Assembly (NCBI RefSeq): GCF_002813775.1
Contig: NZ_CP020371.1
Span: 62,001-126,000, forward strand
Direction: 5' to 3'
Source of the DNA: Candidatus Thiodictyon syntrophicum
GTDB lineage: Bacteria > Pseudomonadota > Gammaproteobacteria > Chromatiales > Chromatiaceae
Length of the DNA stretch: 64,000 nt
In this document: positions 16,776 to 25,694 of the stretch, one piece after another
How positions within the stretch are numbered: the stretch's first letter is position 1
Layout: every line of letters starts with the position of its first letter
Position numbers and translations under genes: made by a program
Notes under the pieces: generated by a model
Told to the model about the DNA's origin: nothing
Seen by the model: only the letters and a program-made list of their open reading frames with translations
The model's database searches: none

Positions 16776-16803
16776 TTGGATGTCCGGGTTACCGGTTATC
16801 TAT
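16776..16803 (+). promoter_or_regulatory. Possible cbbL promoter
   Basis: TTGGAT (16776-16781) and ATCTAT (16798-16803) separated by 16 nt, about 65 nt before the cbbL ATG, in a locally AT-richer patch. Weak matches; a CbbR site is expected near here but was not identified with confidence. Confidence 0.3.
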
Positions 16804-16867
16804 GCTACGCCCAACATCAGGAATCATTTTGTCTCCGCCAACCCAGCAACCGAATCAGGAGTCGCTC

Positions 16868-18283
16868 ATGGCTGTTAAGACCTATGACGCGGGCGTGAAA
16901 GAATACCGCGACATGTATTGGACCCCGGACTATGTCCCGCTCGATACGGACCTGCTCGCCTGCTTCAAGTGTACCGGTCAGACCGGTGTGCCGCGCGAAG
17001 AGGTGGCAGCGGCGGTGGCGGCGGAATCCTCCACCGGCACCTGGTCCACGGTGTGGTCGGAACTGCTGACCGATCTGGAGTATTACAAGGGCCGCGCCTA
17101 TCGCATCGAGGACGTGCCGGGGGACCGCGAGTCCTTCTATGCCTTCGTGGCTTATCCCATCGACCTGTTCGAGGAAGGCTCGATCGTCAACGTGCTCACC
17201 TCCCTGGTCGGTAACGTGTTCGGCTTCAAGGCGTTGCGTCATTTGCGTCTGGAGGATATCCGCTTTCCCATCGCCTATATCAAGACCTGTAACGGCCCGC
17301 CGGCCGGTATCCAGCTCGAGCGTGACCGGCTCAACAAGTACGGCCGCCCCATGCTGGGTGCCACCATCAAGCCGAAGCTCGGACTGTCCGCCAAGAACTA
17401 TGGCCGGGCCGTCTACGAGTGTCTGCGCGGCGGCCTGGACATGACGAAGGACGACGAGAACGTCAATTCGCAGCCCTTCATGCGTTGGCGCGACCGCTTC
17501 GAGTTCGTGGGCGAGGCGATTCAGAAGGCGCAAGCCGAAACCGGCGAGCGCAAGGGCCACTACCTGAACGTCACCGCCCCGGACCCGGAGCAGATGTACG
17601 AGCGTGCCGCGTTCGCCAAGGAGGTCGGCTCGCCCATTATCATGCACGACTTCCTCACCGGCGGCTTCACGGCGAACACCGGGCTCGCCAACTGGTGCCG
17701 CAAGAACGGGATGCTGCTGCACATCCACCGCGCCATGCACGCGGTCATCGACCGTCACCCCAAGCACGGTATCCACTTCCGGGTCCTGGCCAAGTGTCTG
17801 CGCCTGTCCGGTGGCGACCATCTGCACACCGGCACCGTGGTGGGCAAGCTGGAAGGTGATCGCCAGTCCACCCTGGGCTATGTCGATCAGTTGCGCGAGT
17901 CCTTCGTGCCCGAGGATCGCTCGCGCGGGGTCTTCTTCGATCAGGACTGGGGCTCCATGCCCGGCGTCATGGCCGTGGCCTCCGGCGGCATCCATGTCTG
18001 GCACATGCCGGCACTGCTGGCCATCTTCGGGGACGATTCGATGCTGCAGTTCGGTGGCGGCACCCAGGGCCACCCCTGGGGCAACGCGGCCGGCGCCGCG
18101 GCCAACCGGGTCGCGCTGGAGGCCTGCGTCAAGGCCCGCAACCAGGGCCGGGAACTGGAGAAGGAGGCGCGCGACATCATGACCGACGCCGCCAGACACA
18201 GCCCGGAACTTGCCATCGCCATGGAGACCTGGAAGGAGATCAAGTTCGAGTTCGACACCGTCGACAAGCTCGACGTGGCCTGA
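16868..18283 (+). CDS. cbbL: RuBisCO large subunit, form IA
   Basis: The 471-residue catalytic subunit that carboxylates ribulose-1,5-bisphosphate in the Calvin cycle. Active-site motifs are intact: [26 protein letters not shown] with the carbamylated lysine, [21 protein letters not shown] and the phosphate-binding glycines near [12 protein letters not shown]. Length and immediate linkage to cbbS and cso shell genes place it in the carboxysomal form IA group. ATG 16868 is preceded by AGGAG; upstream in-frame starts lie in the leader. It heads the carboxysome operon and is probably activated by the CbbR encoded at 25695. Confidence 0.98.
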   Translation: MAVKTYDAGVKEYRDMYWTPDYVPLDTDLLACFKCTGQTGVPREEVAAAVAAESSTGTWSTVWSELLTDLEYYKGRAYRIEDVPGDRESFYAFVAYPIDLFEEGSIVNVLTSLVGNVFGFKALRHLRLEDIRFPIAYIKTCNGPPAGIQLERDRLNKYGRPMLGATIKPKLGLSAKNYGRAVYECLRGGLDMTKDDENVNSQPFMRWRDRFEFVGEAIQKAQAETGERKGHYLNVTAPDPEQMYERAAFAKEVGSPIIMHDFLTGGFTANTGLANWCRKNGMLLHIHRAMHAVIDRHPKHGIHFRVLAKCLRLSGGDHLHTGTVVGKLEGDRQSTLGYVDQLRESFVPEDRSRGVFFDQDWGSMPGVMAVASGGIHVWHMPALLAIFGDDSMLQFGGGTQGHPWGNAAGAAANRVALEACVKARNQGRELEKEARDIMTDAARHSPELAIAMETWKEIKFEFDTVDKLDVA

Positions 18284-18335
18284 CGCTCAAGCCGCAGTCC
18301 AGAACCCCAGTGAACCGACCGCGAGGATTATCTCA

Positions 18336-18680
18336 ATGCGAACCAACTCCACGGTGGGCGACTACCAGACCGCCCAGACCCTCGAAACCTTCGGCTTCCT
18401 GCCGAAGCTGACGCAGGACGAGATCTACGACCAGATCGCCTATCTGATCGGTAACGGCTGGACGCCGGCCATCGAGCACGAGCACCCGAGCCGCTCGACC
18501 GATCACTACTGGACCATGTGGAAGCTGCCGTTCTTCGGCGAGCAGGACATGGACCGCGTGATGGCCGAGATCGATGCCTGCCACCAGGCCTACCCGACTC
18601 ACCATGTGCGCCTCATCGGCTACGACAACTACACCCAGAGCCAAGGGGTGTCGTTCGTGGTCATCGAGGGTCGCACCTGA
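18336..18680 (+). CDS. cbbS: RuBisCO small subunit, form IA
   Basis: 114 residues that complete the L8S8 holoenzyme. Conserved parts seen: [20 protein letters not shown] near the N-terminus, [12 protein letters not shown], and [15 protein letters not shown] at the end. It begins 52 nt after cbbL. The ATG at 18336 is preceded by GAGGA. A 137-nt hairpin element separates it from csoS2, which may modulate the ratio of enzyme to shell transcripts. Confidence 0.97.
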   Translation: MRTNSTVGDYQTAQTLETFGFLPKLTQDEIYDQIAYLIGNGWTPAIEHEHPSRSTDHYWTMWKLPFFGEQDMDRVMAEIDACHQAYPTHHVRLIGYDNYTQSQGVSFVVIEGRT

Positions 18681-18723
18681 CGGACCCCGGTTCTCAGGCA
18701 GCGCGTGGGGCGGTTTTAGGGCA

Positions 18724-18860
18724 TTGATCGTCGTTCCGGCCGCAAGGAGACAGGAGGTCGAGGCTTTAGCCGGTCGACATCGCGTCTTCGCGGCCCTGAT
18801 CCGGCTAAAGCCTCGACCTCCGGTGTGGGACGCCTGGGTGGCGGCCGGGACGATGATCAA
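18724..18860. repeat. Dispersed hairpin/MITE-like element between cbbS and csoS2
   Basis: Outer arms TTGATCGTCGTTCCGGCCG (18724-18742) and its near complement ending 18860, plus an inner perfect 21-bp inverted repeat (18753-18773 with 18801-18821). The same outer arms recur at about 16195-16528, 40981-41140, 50089 and 50939-51062. It has no ORF, so it is a non-autonomous or structural repeat. Confidence 0.75.
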
Positions 18861-18894
18861 GGCCGGTTTTAGAGCAGAGGCGGTTCTCGAGTAG

Positions 18895-21366
18895 ATGGGT
18901 GAAGACATGAAACCAGAGAGCAACGTAACGGGGACGAGCGGACGCGCGCTGGCACAGGCGCGGCGCCAGGCCTTGTCGGGTGCCGGCAAGGCGGCCATAC
19001 AGTCCGTCGCGGCGGGCCCGACCCGTCGGGAGGCCGAGCGCCCGAGCGATCCTCAGGCGTCGCTCAGGGTGCGTGCGGCACCGGTTTCAGCCCCGCCGAT
19101 CGCGCCGGAGCCGGGCCGCGTCCCGGTGGCGGGTCGGCGCGCCGCGGTGCCTGCACCGCCAGCCCCCAGCGCCAACGCCGGCCGCGCCGCGGCGCTCGCC
19201 CGTCGCAAGGCGATGTCCAGCAAGGGTAAAGTCGCCGTCGACCGGAAGGATCGGGTGCGTGACGGGGAGCGCACCAAGCCGGTGGACGAGCCGGGCGCCG
19301 CCAAGAATGCCTCACGCCAGGACGGGAATTGCTCCTGCGGCGCCAAGGACACGAGCGAGCGCGGGGGGAGCGACGTTTCCCTCTCGCGGGCCGCGACCCC
19401 CAGTCGCGGCAACGGGCGGCCCAAGCCGCGCGGGCCCCGCCGCAACGATACGCGAATGAACCCAGGGCGCGCCGCGTCGCTGGCGCGCCGCCAGGCCCAG
19501 TCCTCCCGCGGCAAGGCGGGCGTCGGCGCCGCCGGGCTGAGCGCCGCCCAGACCGCGCGGGCGGCCAATCCGGAGCTGTCCGGCCGTGAGTTGGCCAAGG
19601 CGCTGCGCGAGCAGCGCAGCCGCCGCGGGGGTGCCGGCCGGAAGCAGTCCGCACCCACCGGGCGTGCGCGGGCGGCCCGCACCGCAGCAGCACCGGGCGC
19701 GGCAACGGGCGCGGCCCAGGATGCCCCCTGGAAGGTGGGTGCCAGTGAGACCTCCCACGGCCAGACCGTGACCGGCACCATGGTCGGGCGCTCGCGCGAC
19801 ATGACCGGGGACGAGGCCAGCACCTGCCGCACCGTTACCGGCACCGAATACATGGGTGCCGACATCTTCCGCGACTTCTGCCAGGGCGAGCCCCCGAAGG
19901 CCCCCAGGCGGGTCGGCGTGAGCCCGACGAATCGCGGCAACCCGGTGACCGGCAACCAGGTCGGACGCAGCACCAAGGTGACCGGCGACGAACCCGGTAC
20001 CTGCCAGCAGGTGACCGGGACCGAGTACATGGGCGCCAATCTGCAGGAGGCCTTCTGCGGCCGCACGCCTGAAAAAGGTCCGGCCAAGTCCGACAGTGCC
20101 GCGACCCGCGGCGGCAAGCGGGTGACCGGCAACAACGTCGGACGCTCCGGTAAGGTGACCGGCGACGAGGTCGGTGCCACTCGTTCCCTCACGGGTACCC
20201 AGTACATGCAGCCCGGCAGCCCCGCTGCCGGTCCAAGCGCCGCCCCACTCAAGGTCGGCACCAGCGCGACCCTGCTCGGCGGTACCGTGACCGGCACCAT
20301 GATCGGCCGGCACCCGGCGCTCACCGGCGATGAGGCCGGCAGTTGCCGCAACGTCACCGGTGACGACTACATCGGCCTGGAGCAGTTCGGTCAGTTCTGC
20401 GCTGCGACGCCCGCCCGCACCGAGCGCAAGGTCGGCGTCTCCGCCACCCTGGGCGGCGAGCGGATCACCGGCACCATGACCGGGCGGGCGCCCCGGATGA
20501 CCGGCGACGAGCCCGGCACCTGCCGGGCCGTCACCGGCACGCCCTACGCCGGGGTCGAGCAGTACCGTGCCTACTGCGAGCCGACCCAGGCCAGCCGGGC
20601 CGCGGCCCGCATGCAGCCTGACCAGCGCCGCATCCGCCCGATGATGACCGGCATCCAGCCCGGCGTCGGCGGCCGGATGACGGGCGACGCGAAAGGGGCC
20701 TGCGAGCCCGTCACCGGCACCCCCTACAGCGATGCCGGGCAGGTCCTGGCGGTGTGTGCCGCGGAACCGGCAGAGCCCGGGAGCCCGGACTTTCCCCAGC
20801 CCCTGCCCAGCACCGGCGAGGCCGGCGGCGCCGAACCCGCGCCCTGGAGCGACTTCAGCATCGCGTCACCGGCCCACGCGTCCAACGCGCCCCAACCGGC
20901 CCGGGGTGTGACGGGCGCGCCACTGGAGGGCGGTCGGATCACCGGGCCCTTCGGCATGGCCAGCGGCAAGGTCACCGGGATCGTGGAGACCGGGTTCGGG
21001 CGCAACGGCCGCGCCCCGCTGGAGGCCGACCTGTCCGCCGCGCCGCCAACCGTCCACGGACGGGTCAAGTCGCGGATCAGCGGGGAGGGCATCAATGACG
21101 GCATCACGGTCACCGGCGACGACTGGGACCCCGGCGACCGGGTCACCGGTACCGCGGGGACCTCGGCCCCGGTGCGCAACCCGAGCCGTCGCGGCGCCCA
21201 GCCCCTTGGGCTGCCGATGGCCGCGGCCATGGCCGTAACCAAGGCCGCGACCAAGGCGAAGGGTCGTGCCGAGGGCATCCCGGAGCCGGTCAGTAAGGTC
21301 ACGGGCGGCAGCGGCAACACCGACAAGGGTGCGATGGTCACCTACTCGGGCGGGGCCCGCGGCTGA
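18895..21366 (+). CDS. csoS2: Carboxysome assembly scaffold CsoS2
   Basis: An 823-residue, largely disordered protein that links RuBisCO to the shell. Four N-terminal repeats are seen (GRALAQARRQALS at ~16, GRAAALARRKAMS at ~96, GRAASLARRQAQS at ~191, GRELAKALREQRS at ~230); these bind RuBisCO. Six M-repeats follow from ~280 to ~640 with VTGT, GRS..TGDE, C..VTGTEY and a closing Cys. The third lacks the paired cysteines. A C-terminal domain (ITGPFGMASGKVTG, ISGEGINDGITVTGDDW) anchors it to the shell. ATG 18907, with GGTGA just upstream, is an alternative start. Programmed frameshifting is known in some CsoS2 genes and was not assessed here. Confidence 0.95.
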   Translation: MGEDMKPESNVTGTSGRALAQARRQALSGAGKAAIQSVAAGPTRREAERPSDPQASLRVRAAPVSAPPIAPEPGRVPVAGRRAAVPAPPAPSANAGRAAALARRKAMSSKGKVAVDRKDRVRDGERTKPVDEPGAAKNASRQDGNCSCGAKDTSERGGSDVSLSRAATPSRGNGRPKPRGPRRNDTRMNPGRAASLARRQAQSSRGKAGVGAAGLSAAQTARAANPELSGRELAKALREQRSRRGGAGRKQSAPTGRARAARTAAAPGAATGAAQDAPWKVGASETSHGQTVTGTMVGRSRDMTGDEASTCRTVTGTEYMGADIFRDFCQGEPPKAPRRVGVSPTNRGNPVTGNQVGRSTKVTGDEPGTCQQVTGTEYMGANLQEAFCGRTPEKGPAKSDSAATRGGKRVTGNNVGRSGKVTGDEVGATRSLTGTQYMQPGSPAAGPSAAPLKVGTSATLLGGTVTGTMIGRHPALTGDEAGSCRNVTGDDYIGLEQFGQFCAATPARTERKVGVSATLGGERITGTMTGRAPRMTGDEPGTCRAVTGTPYAGVEQYRAYCEPTQASRAAARMQPDQRRIRPMMTGIQPGVGGRMTGDAKGACEPVTGTPYSDAGQVLAVCAAEPAEPGSPDFPQPLPSTGEAGGAEPAPWSDFSIASPAHASNAPQPARGVTGAPLEGGRITGPFGMASGKVTGIVETGFGRNGRAPLEADLSAAPPTVHGRVKSRISGEGINDGITVTGDDWDPGDRVTGTAGTSAPVRNPSRRGAQPLGLPMAAAMAVTKAATKAKGRAEGIPEPVSKVTGGSGNTDKGAMVTYSGGARG

Positions 21367-21486
21367 TCGCCAGACACGGATCGATAGACACGGATCGACG
21401 GACACCATTCGACGGACCTACACAGGGCCGAATCCAGAAAACACCACGAGCGGCACAGAAATCAGAGCGTCCCCGGAAAGACAGTC

Positions 21487-23061
21487 ATGCAGCGCACTCA
21501 CTCCAGAACACTCAGCCGCGCCCGGACCACCGGCACCGCACCACTGCGCCGCCCCGGCGCGGTGGGGGTCGGCGTCGGCGCAAACGGTGCCGGAGCCGGC
21601 GCCGGCGTCGGCACCGGTGTGGCCGGCCCCCGCCCGGCCGCGGGCCTGGCCACCCGTCACGTCCTGGCCCACGCCGAGGAGAATGCGCGGCTCCACGACT
21701 ATGAGCAGGGGGTGAAGTCCGCCTTCGATGCCATCGTGCCGACCTTGAAGCGCATCTCGGCCCTGCAGCACGAGACCGACTTCGAGGCCCAGGCCCAGGC
21801 CATCGCCCAGCGGGCGCTCGGCTTCACGCTGCCGGAAGACATCCTGGCGAATGCCTGGGTCGCTCAGCTCGACCTGCGCCGCCTCTATGCCTGGTGCACC
21901 TTCGCGACCTACCGGCGGTTCTGCGACGACTTTTACACCCGGGACCCGCTGGTGGTCGATGACGAGACCCTCTTCAACGGCGGCTTCGAGGGCTTTCTGC
22001 AGACCTGCGGCTTCCACACCCTGGACCTCTCGCCCTGTGCGGACGGCCGCCTGGCGCACCTGGTCCGCTATGTGCTGCGCCTGCCCCACCGGGCGGTGCG
22101 TCGCAAGTCCTACGCCGGGGCCCTGTTCGACATCGAAGACAGCATCCAGAAGTGGGTCGAGGTGGAGATGCTGCGCATGCGCCGCGGGCTGCCGAACACC
22201 GCGGACGCGCCGACCCGGTATCTGAAGGCGGCCGTCTACCACCATAGCTCGGTGGCGCCGGACCAGGAGGGCTGCGCCGCCCACGGCTCGGATGACGCGC
22301 GGGCCGCCGCCGCGGGGCTCGAGCGCCTGCGGGGTTTTCAGCAGGCCATCGAGAACAGCTTCTGCTGCGGGGCCTCCATCGACCTCCTGCTGATGGGCCT
22401 GGACACCGCCACGGACGCGATCCGCGTGTACGTGCCGGATGCCGATGGCGCCATCGACCTCGGCCGCTCGGTGGATGCCTTGGCGCTCTACCGCAGTACC
22501 GCCCGGCTGGACGCCTCCGCTGCCCTGCGCGAGGTCCAGGAGGCGGTGCGCCGCACCTCGCCCGGGGTGGCCGCGGGCATGGCACGGCTCATCGAGCGGC
22601 TGATCGTGAACAACTTCTCCCAGATCGCCTATGTGGGCACCTATCAGGGCGAGCACTACGACGACATCGGCCATGCGGAGCGTTTCATTGGGGCCGGCGT
22701 CGGCTTCGAGGAGATCCAACTGCGCAACCTCATGTATTTCGCCTACCTCCACACGGTCGAGGAGGCCACGGTGGACCTGGACGTGGGCCTCAAGATCTTC
22801 ACCGGGCTTAACGTCTGCCGCGGGCTGCCCACACCGGTGGTGGTGCGCTTCGACTACCACGGCCAGGTACCGGGTGCGCGGGAGCGGGCCGTCGGGCACT
22901 GCCGCCGCGTGACCGAGGCACTCAAGACGCGCTATGGGGAACTCTTCGGGCGCGGCCTGTTGCACATCCTTCAGGTGGTGCGCGACTGCAACGCCGACGC
23001 GCCCATCGAGATGCTGTCCTGCACCGTCAACGCCGAGCGCATGGCCGGGGGGGAGCGATGA
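21487..23061 (+). CDS. csoSCA: Carboxysomal carbonic anhydrase CsoSCA (CsoS3)
   Basis: A 524-residue beta-class-derived carbonic anhydrase that converts bicarbonate to CO2 inside the shell. Recognisable parts: CTFATYRRFCDDFY, LDLSPCADGRLAHLVRYVLRLP (zinc ligand region), YHHSSVAPDQEGCAAHGSDD (His/Cys ligands), FCCGASIDLLLMGLDT and the end KTRYGELFGRGLLHI. The N-terminal ~60 residues are disordered and Gly/Ala/Arg-rich, as expected for the segment that associates with RuBisCO. Its stop overlaps the csoS4A start (ATGA). Confidence 0.95.
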   Translation: MQRTHSRTLSRARTTGTAPLRRPGAVGVGVGANGAGAGAGVGTGVAGPRPAAGLATRHVLAHAEENARLHDYEQGVKSAFDAIVPTLKRISALQHETDFEAQAQAIAQRALGFTLPEDILANAWVAQLDLRRLYAWCTFATYRRFCDDFYTRDPLVVDDETLFNGGFEGFLQTCGFHTLDLSPCADGRLAHLVRYVLRLPHRAVRRKSYAGALFDIEDSIQKWVEVEMLRMRRGLPNTADAPTRYLKAAVYHHSSVAPDQEGCAAHGSDDARAAAAGLERLRGFQQAIENSFCCGASIDLLLMGLDTATDAIRVYVPDADGAIDLGRSVDALALYRSTARLDASAALREVQEAVRRTSPGVAAGMARLIERLIVNNFSQIAYVGTYQGEHYDDIGHAERFIGAGVGFEEIQLRNLMYFAYLHTVEEATVDLDVGLKIFTGLNVCRGLPTPVVVRFDYHGQVPGARERAVGHCRRVTEALKTRYGELFGRGLLHILQVVRDCNADAPIEMLSCTVNAERMAGGER

Positions 23062-23312
23062 AGATCTGTCAGGTCGAGCGGCCCCTGGTCGCGACCAATC
23101 GGATTCCCGGGCTGGAACACCGGCACCTGCAGGTGGTGCGCGACGGGGCCATCAGCGCGGTGGCTGTGGATGCGGTCGGCTGCATCCCGGGGGACTGGGT
23201 GATCTGCGTCGGCAGCTCCGCCGCCCGCGAGGCGGCCGGCAGCAAGGAGTATCCGAGCGATCTCACCATCGTCGGCATCATCGACCACTGGCCACCGCCG
23301 GAGAACCCGTGA
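23058..23312 (+). CDS. csoS4A: Carboxysome pentameric vertex protein CsoS4A
   Basis: An 84-residue BMV (CcmL/EutN) protein that caps icosahedral vertices. It starts MKICQVERPLVATNRIPGL and contains DAVGCIPGDWVICVGSSAAREA and DLTIVGIIDHW, the family core. It overlaps csoSCA by 4 nt and csoS4B by 1 nt (TGATG), so translation is coupled. Confidence 0.95.
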   Translation: MKICQVERPLVATNRIPGLEHRHLQVVRDGAISAVAVDAVGCIPGDWVICVGSSAAREAAGSKEYPSDLTIVGIIDHWPPPENP

Positions 23313-23605
23313 TGGACCTGTTCGAGGTGGAAGGGCCGCTGGTCTGCACCCGGCGCATCGCTGGCCTCAAGCAGGCGAGCCTGCGGGTGTTGCGCGATGC
23401 CAAGGGCAAGCGCCAGGTGGCGACGGACCCGGTCGGGGCGCGGGCCGGCAACCAGGTGTTCACGGTCAACGGGTCCGCGGCCCGCTACGCCCAGGGGGAT
23501 TTCGCCGTGCTCACCGATCTCACCATCGGCGGGATCATCGACGACCGGGACCAGGCACCAGCGGGGTCGGCAACGGCCGCGGCGGCAACGTCGGCAGCCG
23601 TTTGA
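23312..23605 (+). CDS. csoS4B: Carboxysome pentameric vertex protein CsoS4B
   Basis: A 97-residue paralogue of CsoS4A: MDLFEVEGPLVCTRRIAGL at the start, DPVGARAGNQVFTVNGSAAR and DLTIGGIIDD later. It carries an extra Ala/Thr-rich tail of ~18 residues. CsoS4A/B occupy the vertices and keep the shell tight to CO2. Confidence 0.95.
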   Translation: MDLFEVEGPLVCTRRIAGLKQASLRVLRDAKGKRQVATDPVGARAGNQVFTVNGSAARYAQGDFAVLTDLTIGGIIDDRDQAPAGSATAAAATSAAV

Positions 23606-23646
23606 AAAAGTCAAATCAATCGAGTCAATCAGCAGGAGACAAGGCG

Positions 23647-23967
23647 ATGGCAACTGAACACTACGGTATCGCACTGGGCATGATCGAGACGCGCGGGCTG
23701 GTCCCCGCCATCGAGGCCGCGGACGCCATGACCAAGGCGGCCGAGGTGCGCCTGATCGGCCGCGAGTTCGTCGGCGGCGGCTACGTCACCGTATTGGTGC
23801 GCGGGGAGACCGGTGCGGTCAACGCCGCCGTGCGGGCGGGTGCCGACGCCTGCGAGCGGGTCGGCGACGGGCTGGTGGCGGCCCACATCATCGCCCGTCC
23901 CCACCGCGAGGTGGAGCCGGTGCTCGGCACCCCGTTCCCTGGCACGGACAATCCCGTCATCAGGTAA
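23647..23967 (+). CDS. csoS1: Carboxysome shell hexamer CsoS1 (copy 1)
   Basis: A 106-residue single-BMC-domain protein forming the hexagonal tiles of the shell facets: YGIALGMIETRGLVPAIEAA, GREFVGGGYVTVLVRGE with the pore loop, and AHIIARPHREVEPVL. ATG 23647 follows AGGAGACAAGG. It is nearly identical to the next gene through about residue 93 and differs only at the ends (here GTPFPGTDNPVIR). Confidence 0.96.
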   Translation: MATEHYGIALGMIETRGLVPAIEAADAMTKAAEVRLIGREFVGGGYVTVLVRGETGAVNAAVRAGADACERVGDGLVAAHIIARPHREVEPVLGTPFPGTDNPVIR

Positions 23968-24053
23968 CCAGGTAGTCAGGTAATCATCTTCGCCGCCCGG
24001 CGGTGCGGCGCGTGCAGTTCCAAACCAAGACATTCCAAAGTGGAGACCAGGCG

Positions 24054-24374
24054 ATGGCAAGCGAGATCTACGGTATAGCGTTGGGCATGATCGAGACGCG
24101 CGGGTTGGTGCCCGCCATCGAGGCGGCGGACGCCATGACCAAGGCCGCCGAGGTGCGGCTCATCGGGCGCGAGTTCGTCGGCGGCGGCTATGTGACGGTG
24201 CTGGTGCGCGGCGAGACCGGCGCGGTCAACGCCGCGGTGCGCGCCGGTGCCGACGCTTGCGAGCGGGTGGGTGACGGGCTGGTGGCGGCCCACATCATCG
24301 CCCGCCCCCACCGCGAGGTGGAGCCGGTGCTGCCCACCGGCGGGGTCGGCGAGACCCTGGCGCGGGCCGCCTGA
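24054..24374 (+). CDS. csoS1: Carboxysome shell hexamer CsoS1 (copy 2)
   Basis: A 106-residue tandem paralogue of the preceding gene, starting MASEIYGIALGMIETRG and ending LPTGGVGETLARAA. The central ~85 residues are the same in both copies, which indicates recent duplication or gene conversion. The different C-terminal tails may set facet position or interaction with CsoS2. Confidence 0.96.
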   Translation: MASEIYGIALGMIETRGLVPAIEAADAMTKAAEVRLIGREFVGGGYVTVLVRGETGAVNAAVRAGADACERVGDGLVAAHIIARPHREVEPVLPTGGVGETLARAA

Positions 24375-24399
24375 CCCAGCACCCGGGTGACGCGATCCC

Positions 24400-24876
24400 A
24401 TGCGGCAGAACAGCACTGACCAGCGAATCCTGGGCTATCTGGGCCGGGCCCTCAGCCTGGAGCTGTCGGCGGTCCAGACCTATAGTACCCAGGCGCGACT
24501 GGTCGCGACCTGGGGGCTGGACGGACCGGCGGAGCGCCTGCGCGAGGAGGCCCATGAGGAGCTGCAGCATGTGGAGCGGATCATCGCCCGGATGCTGGCG
24601 CTCGGCGCGGCACCGAACGGGTCCCAACTGCGCCCGGCCCTGGTGGGGGGCGACCTGCTGTCGCTGCTCCAGGCCGACTATGTCTTCGAGCTGGAGCTGG
24701 TCGGGCTGTACCGCGATGCCGCCAGACATGGCGAGCGGATCGCCAGTCGGGACGACCGCGTCTTCTTTGGGGCCCTGCTCGCCGAGGAGCAGGCCCACGC
24801 CCGGGAGTTGATCGAATGGATAGCTGCGCTCGAGCAGCCGGTCGAGCCGCCCACGCGGCGCCGGGCATTGCGGTGA
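24400..24876 (+). CDS. Carboxysome-associated bacterioferritin-like protein
   Basis: A 158-residue four-helix-bundle protein of the ferritin-like superfamily. Metal ligands fit ELSAVQTY in helix 1, EEAHEELQHVERI (E-x2-H) in helix 2, FELELVGLY in helix 3 and EEQAHARELIEW in helix 4. Such genes are common between csoS1 and the acRAF gene in proteobacterial cso operons. The role in the carboxysome is not settled; iron storage or a scaffolding function are both possible. It starts 25 nt after csoS1. Confidence 0.85.
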   Translation: MRQNSTDQRILGYLGRALSLELSAVQTYSTQARLVATWGLDGPAERLREEAHEELQHVERIIARMLALGAAPNGSQLRPALVGGDLLSLLQADYVFELELVGLYRDAARHGERIASRDDRVFFGALLAEEQAHARELIEWIAALEQPVEPPTRRRALR

Positions 24877-24904
24877 TCTTTCAGGTGATGGGTGGAGAAA
24901 ATCG

Positions 24905-25168
24905 ATGAGTCAACAATGGCAAGAGAGGGCGCGTCCGGCATGTCTGGAGCGCCGCTACCGGTTCGCGAGCTACGACGCGCTACGCGATTTTCTCGATCAG
25001 GCCGCCGCGCTCTCGGAGCGCGAGGGGCTTTACCCCGACCTCGGCTTCGGGCGCGACTATGTGAACATGACGATCCACGCGGACGAGGCTAGCGGGTCCC
25101 TGGATGAGCGGCAGCGTCGCTTTGCCCAGCTCATCGATGAGATCGGTGATCAAGGCGTCTTGACCTGA
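24905..25168 (+). CDS. acRAF: RuBisCO assembly factor acRAF (pterin dehydratase-like)
   Basis: An 87-residue protein with the pterin-4a-carbinolamine dehydratase fold: ERRYRFASYDALRDFLDQAA, GLYPDLGFGRDYVNMTIHADE and QRRFAQLIDEI. The usual dehydratase histidine motif is altered, as in the carboxysomal paralogues that act as RuBisCO chaperones. Position after the ferritin-like gene is standard for cso operons. Confidence 0.85.
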   Translation: MSQQWQERARPACLERRYRFASYDALRDFLDQAAALSEREGLYPDLGFGRDYVNMTIHADEASGSLDERQRRFAQLIDEIGDQGVLT

Positions 25169-25245
25169 GTCCGGGCGCAGCCCAGGATCGCAGGTCCGCG
25201 GGGGTGCAATCAGCACTGATGTGGTGACCGAGATCCCGGGTCCGC

Positions 25246-25304
25246 TGTCGTTGTCGTTGTCGTTGTCGTAATCGAATAATCCGACAACGACAACGACAAC
25301 GACA
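25246..25304. repeat. Perfect 23-bp hairpin of TGTCGT-type repeats
   Basis: The left arm (25246-25268) is made of GTCGTT units and pairs perfectly with the right arm of CAACGA units (25282-25304); the loop is 13 nt (TAATCGAATAATC). No T-run follows, so it is more likely an mRNA-stabilising or processing structure, or a repeat-expansion scar, than a terminator. Confidence 0.75.
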
Positions 25305-25373
25305 ACGCTAAGACGCTTGTGGACGACCGCTCGGCAGTCGGCACCGCCAACCAATCGAAGAGGCATTCAGGGT

Positions 25374-25628
25374 ATGACCACGACCGAGCGCACCGGCGAC
25401 ACGCCCGTCGCACCACCACGCCGCACCAAGACCGCCGCCGCCCCGGGCGAGCCCGCTGCCGCCCAGGGCGAGCCCGCCGCCGCCCAGGCCGACTCCGCCG
25501 CCCCGCGGCCCCGAGCCCGCGCGTCGACCACGCCCGCGGTCGCCGTCCTCGGGCCGGCACGGACGACCACGCTAGCGGCCGAGTCAGTCGATCCCTATCG
25601 GTCCGTCGAGCGGGTCTGGCCGGATTGA
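25374..25628 (+). CDS. Small disordered protein, possible orphan McdB-like carboxysome positioning factor
   Basis: 84 residues, rich in Ala, Pro and Arg, with AAAPGEPAAAQGEPAAAQ repeats and no fold. Only the end looks conserved-like: DPYRSVERVWPD with a tryptophan three residues from the C-terminus. Alpha-McdB proteins are small, disordered, lie in cso operons and keep a tryptophan near the C-terminus, which is the basis of the suggestion. The partner ATPase McdA (ParA family), expected next to it, is absent. ATG 25374 follows AGG. It might equally be an unrelated spacer-like ORF. Confidence 0.45.
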   Translation: MTTTERTGDTPVAPPRRTKTAAAPGEPAAAQGEPAAAQADSAAPRPRARASTTPAVAVLGPARTTTLAAESVDPYRSVERVWPD

Positions 25629-25694
25629 ACCCCGCTCCGCAAACCGGGATATCAGGCCGCCCAGCCTCACGACGCGCCCACCGGAGAGTCATCC

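Larger units (their letters stand above)
15772..16867. other. Gene-free region between the TAC module and cbbL
   Basis: 1.1 kb without a convincing gene. Contents: TTCGC-CAAAA-GCGAA palindrome upstream of the toxin gene (about 15807-15823), a possible operator; inverted repeats GTCAGGCC/GGCCTGAC at 16304-16324 and GTCAGGGC/GCCCTGAC at 16343-16363; a decayed copy of the dispersed hairpin element with ends near 16195 and 16528; and the terminator at 16534-16557. The final ~100 bp should hold the cbbL promoter. Confidence 0.5.

Noticed and set aside
16817-18199. 460-codon antisense frame opposite cbbL
   Set aside because: Shadow of the strongly conserved RuBisCO gene; no domain or start signal.
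25246-25304. Hairpin as a Rho-independent terminator of the cso operon
   Set aside because: No T-run follows, and cbbR and csoS1D continue downstream in the same direction.
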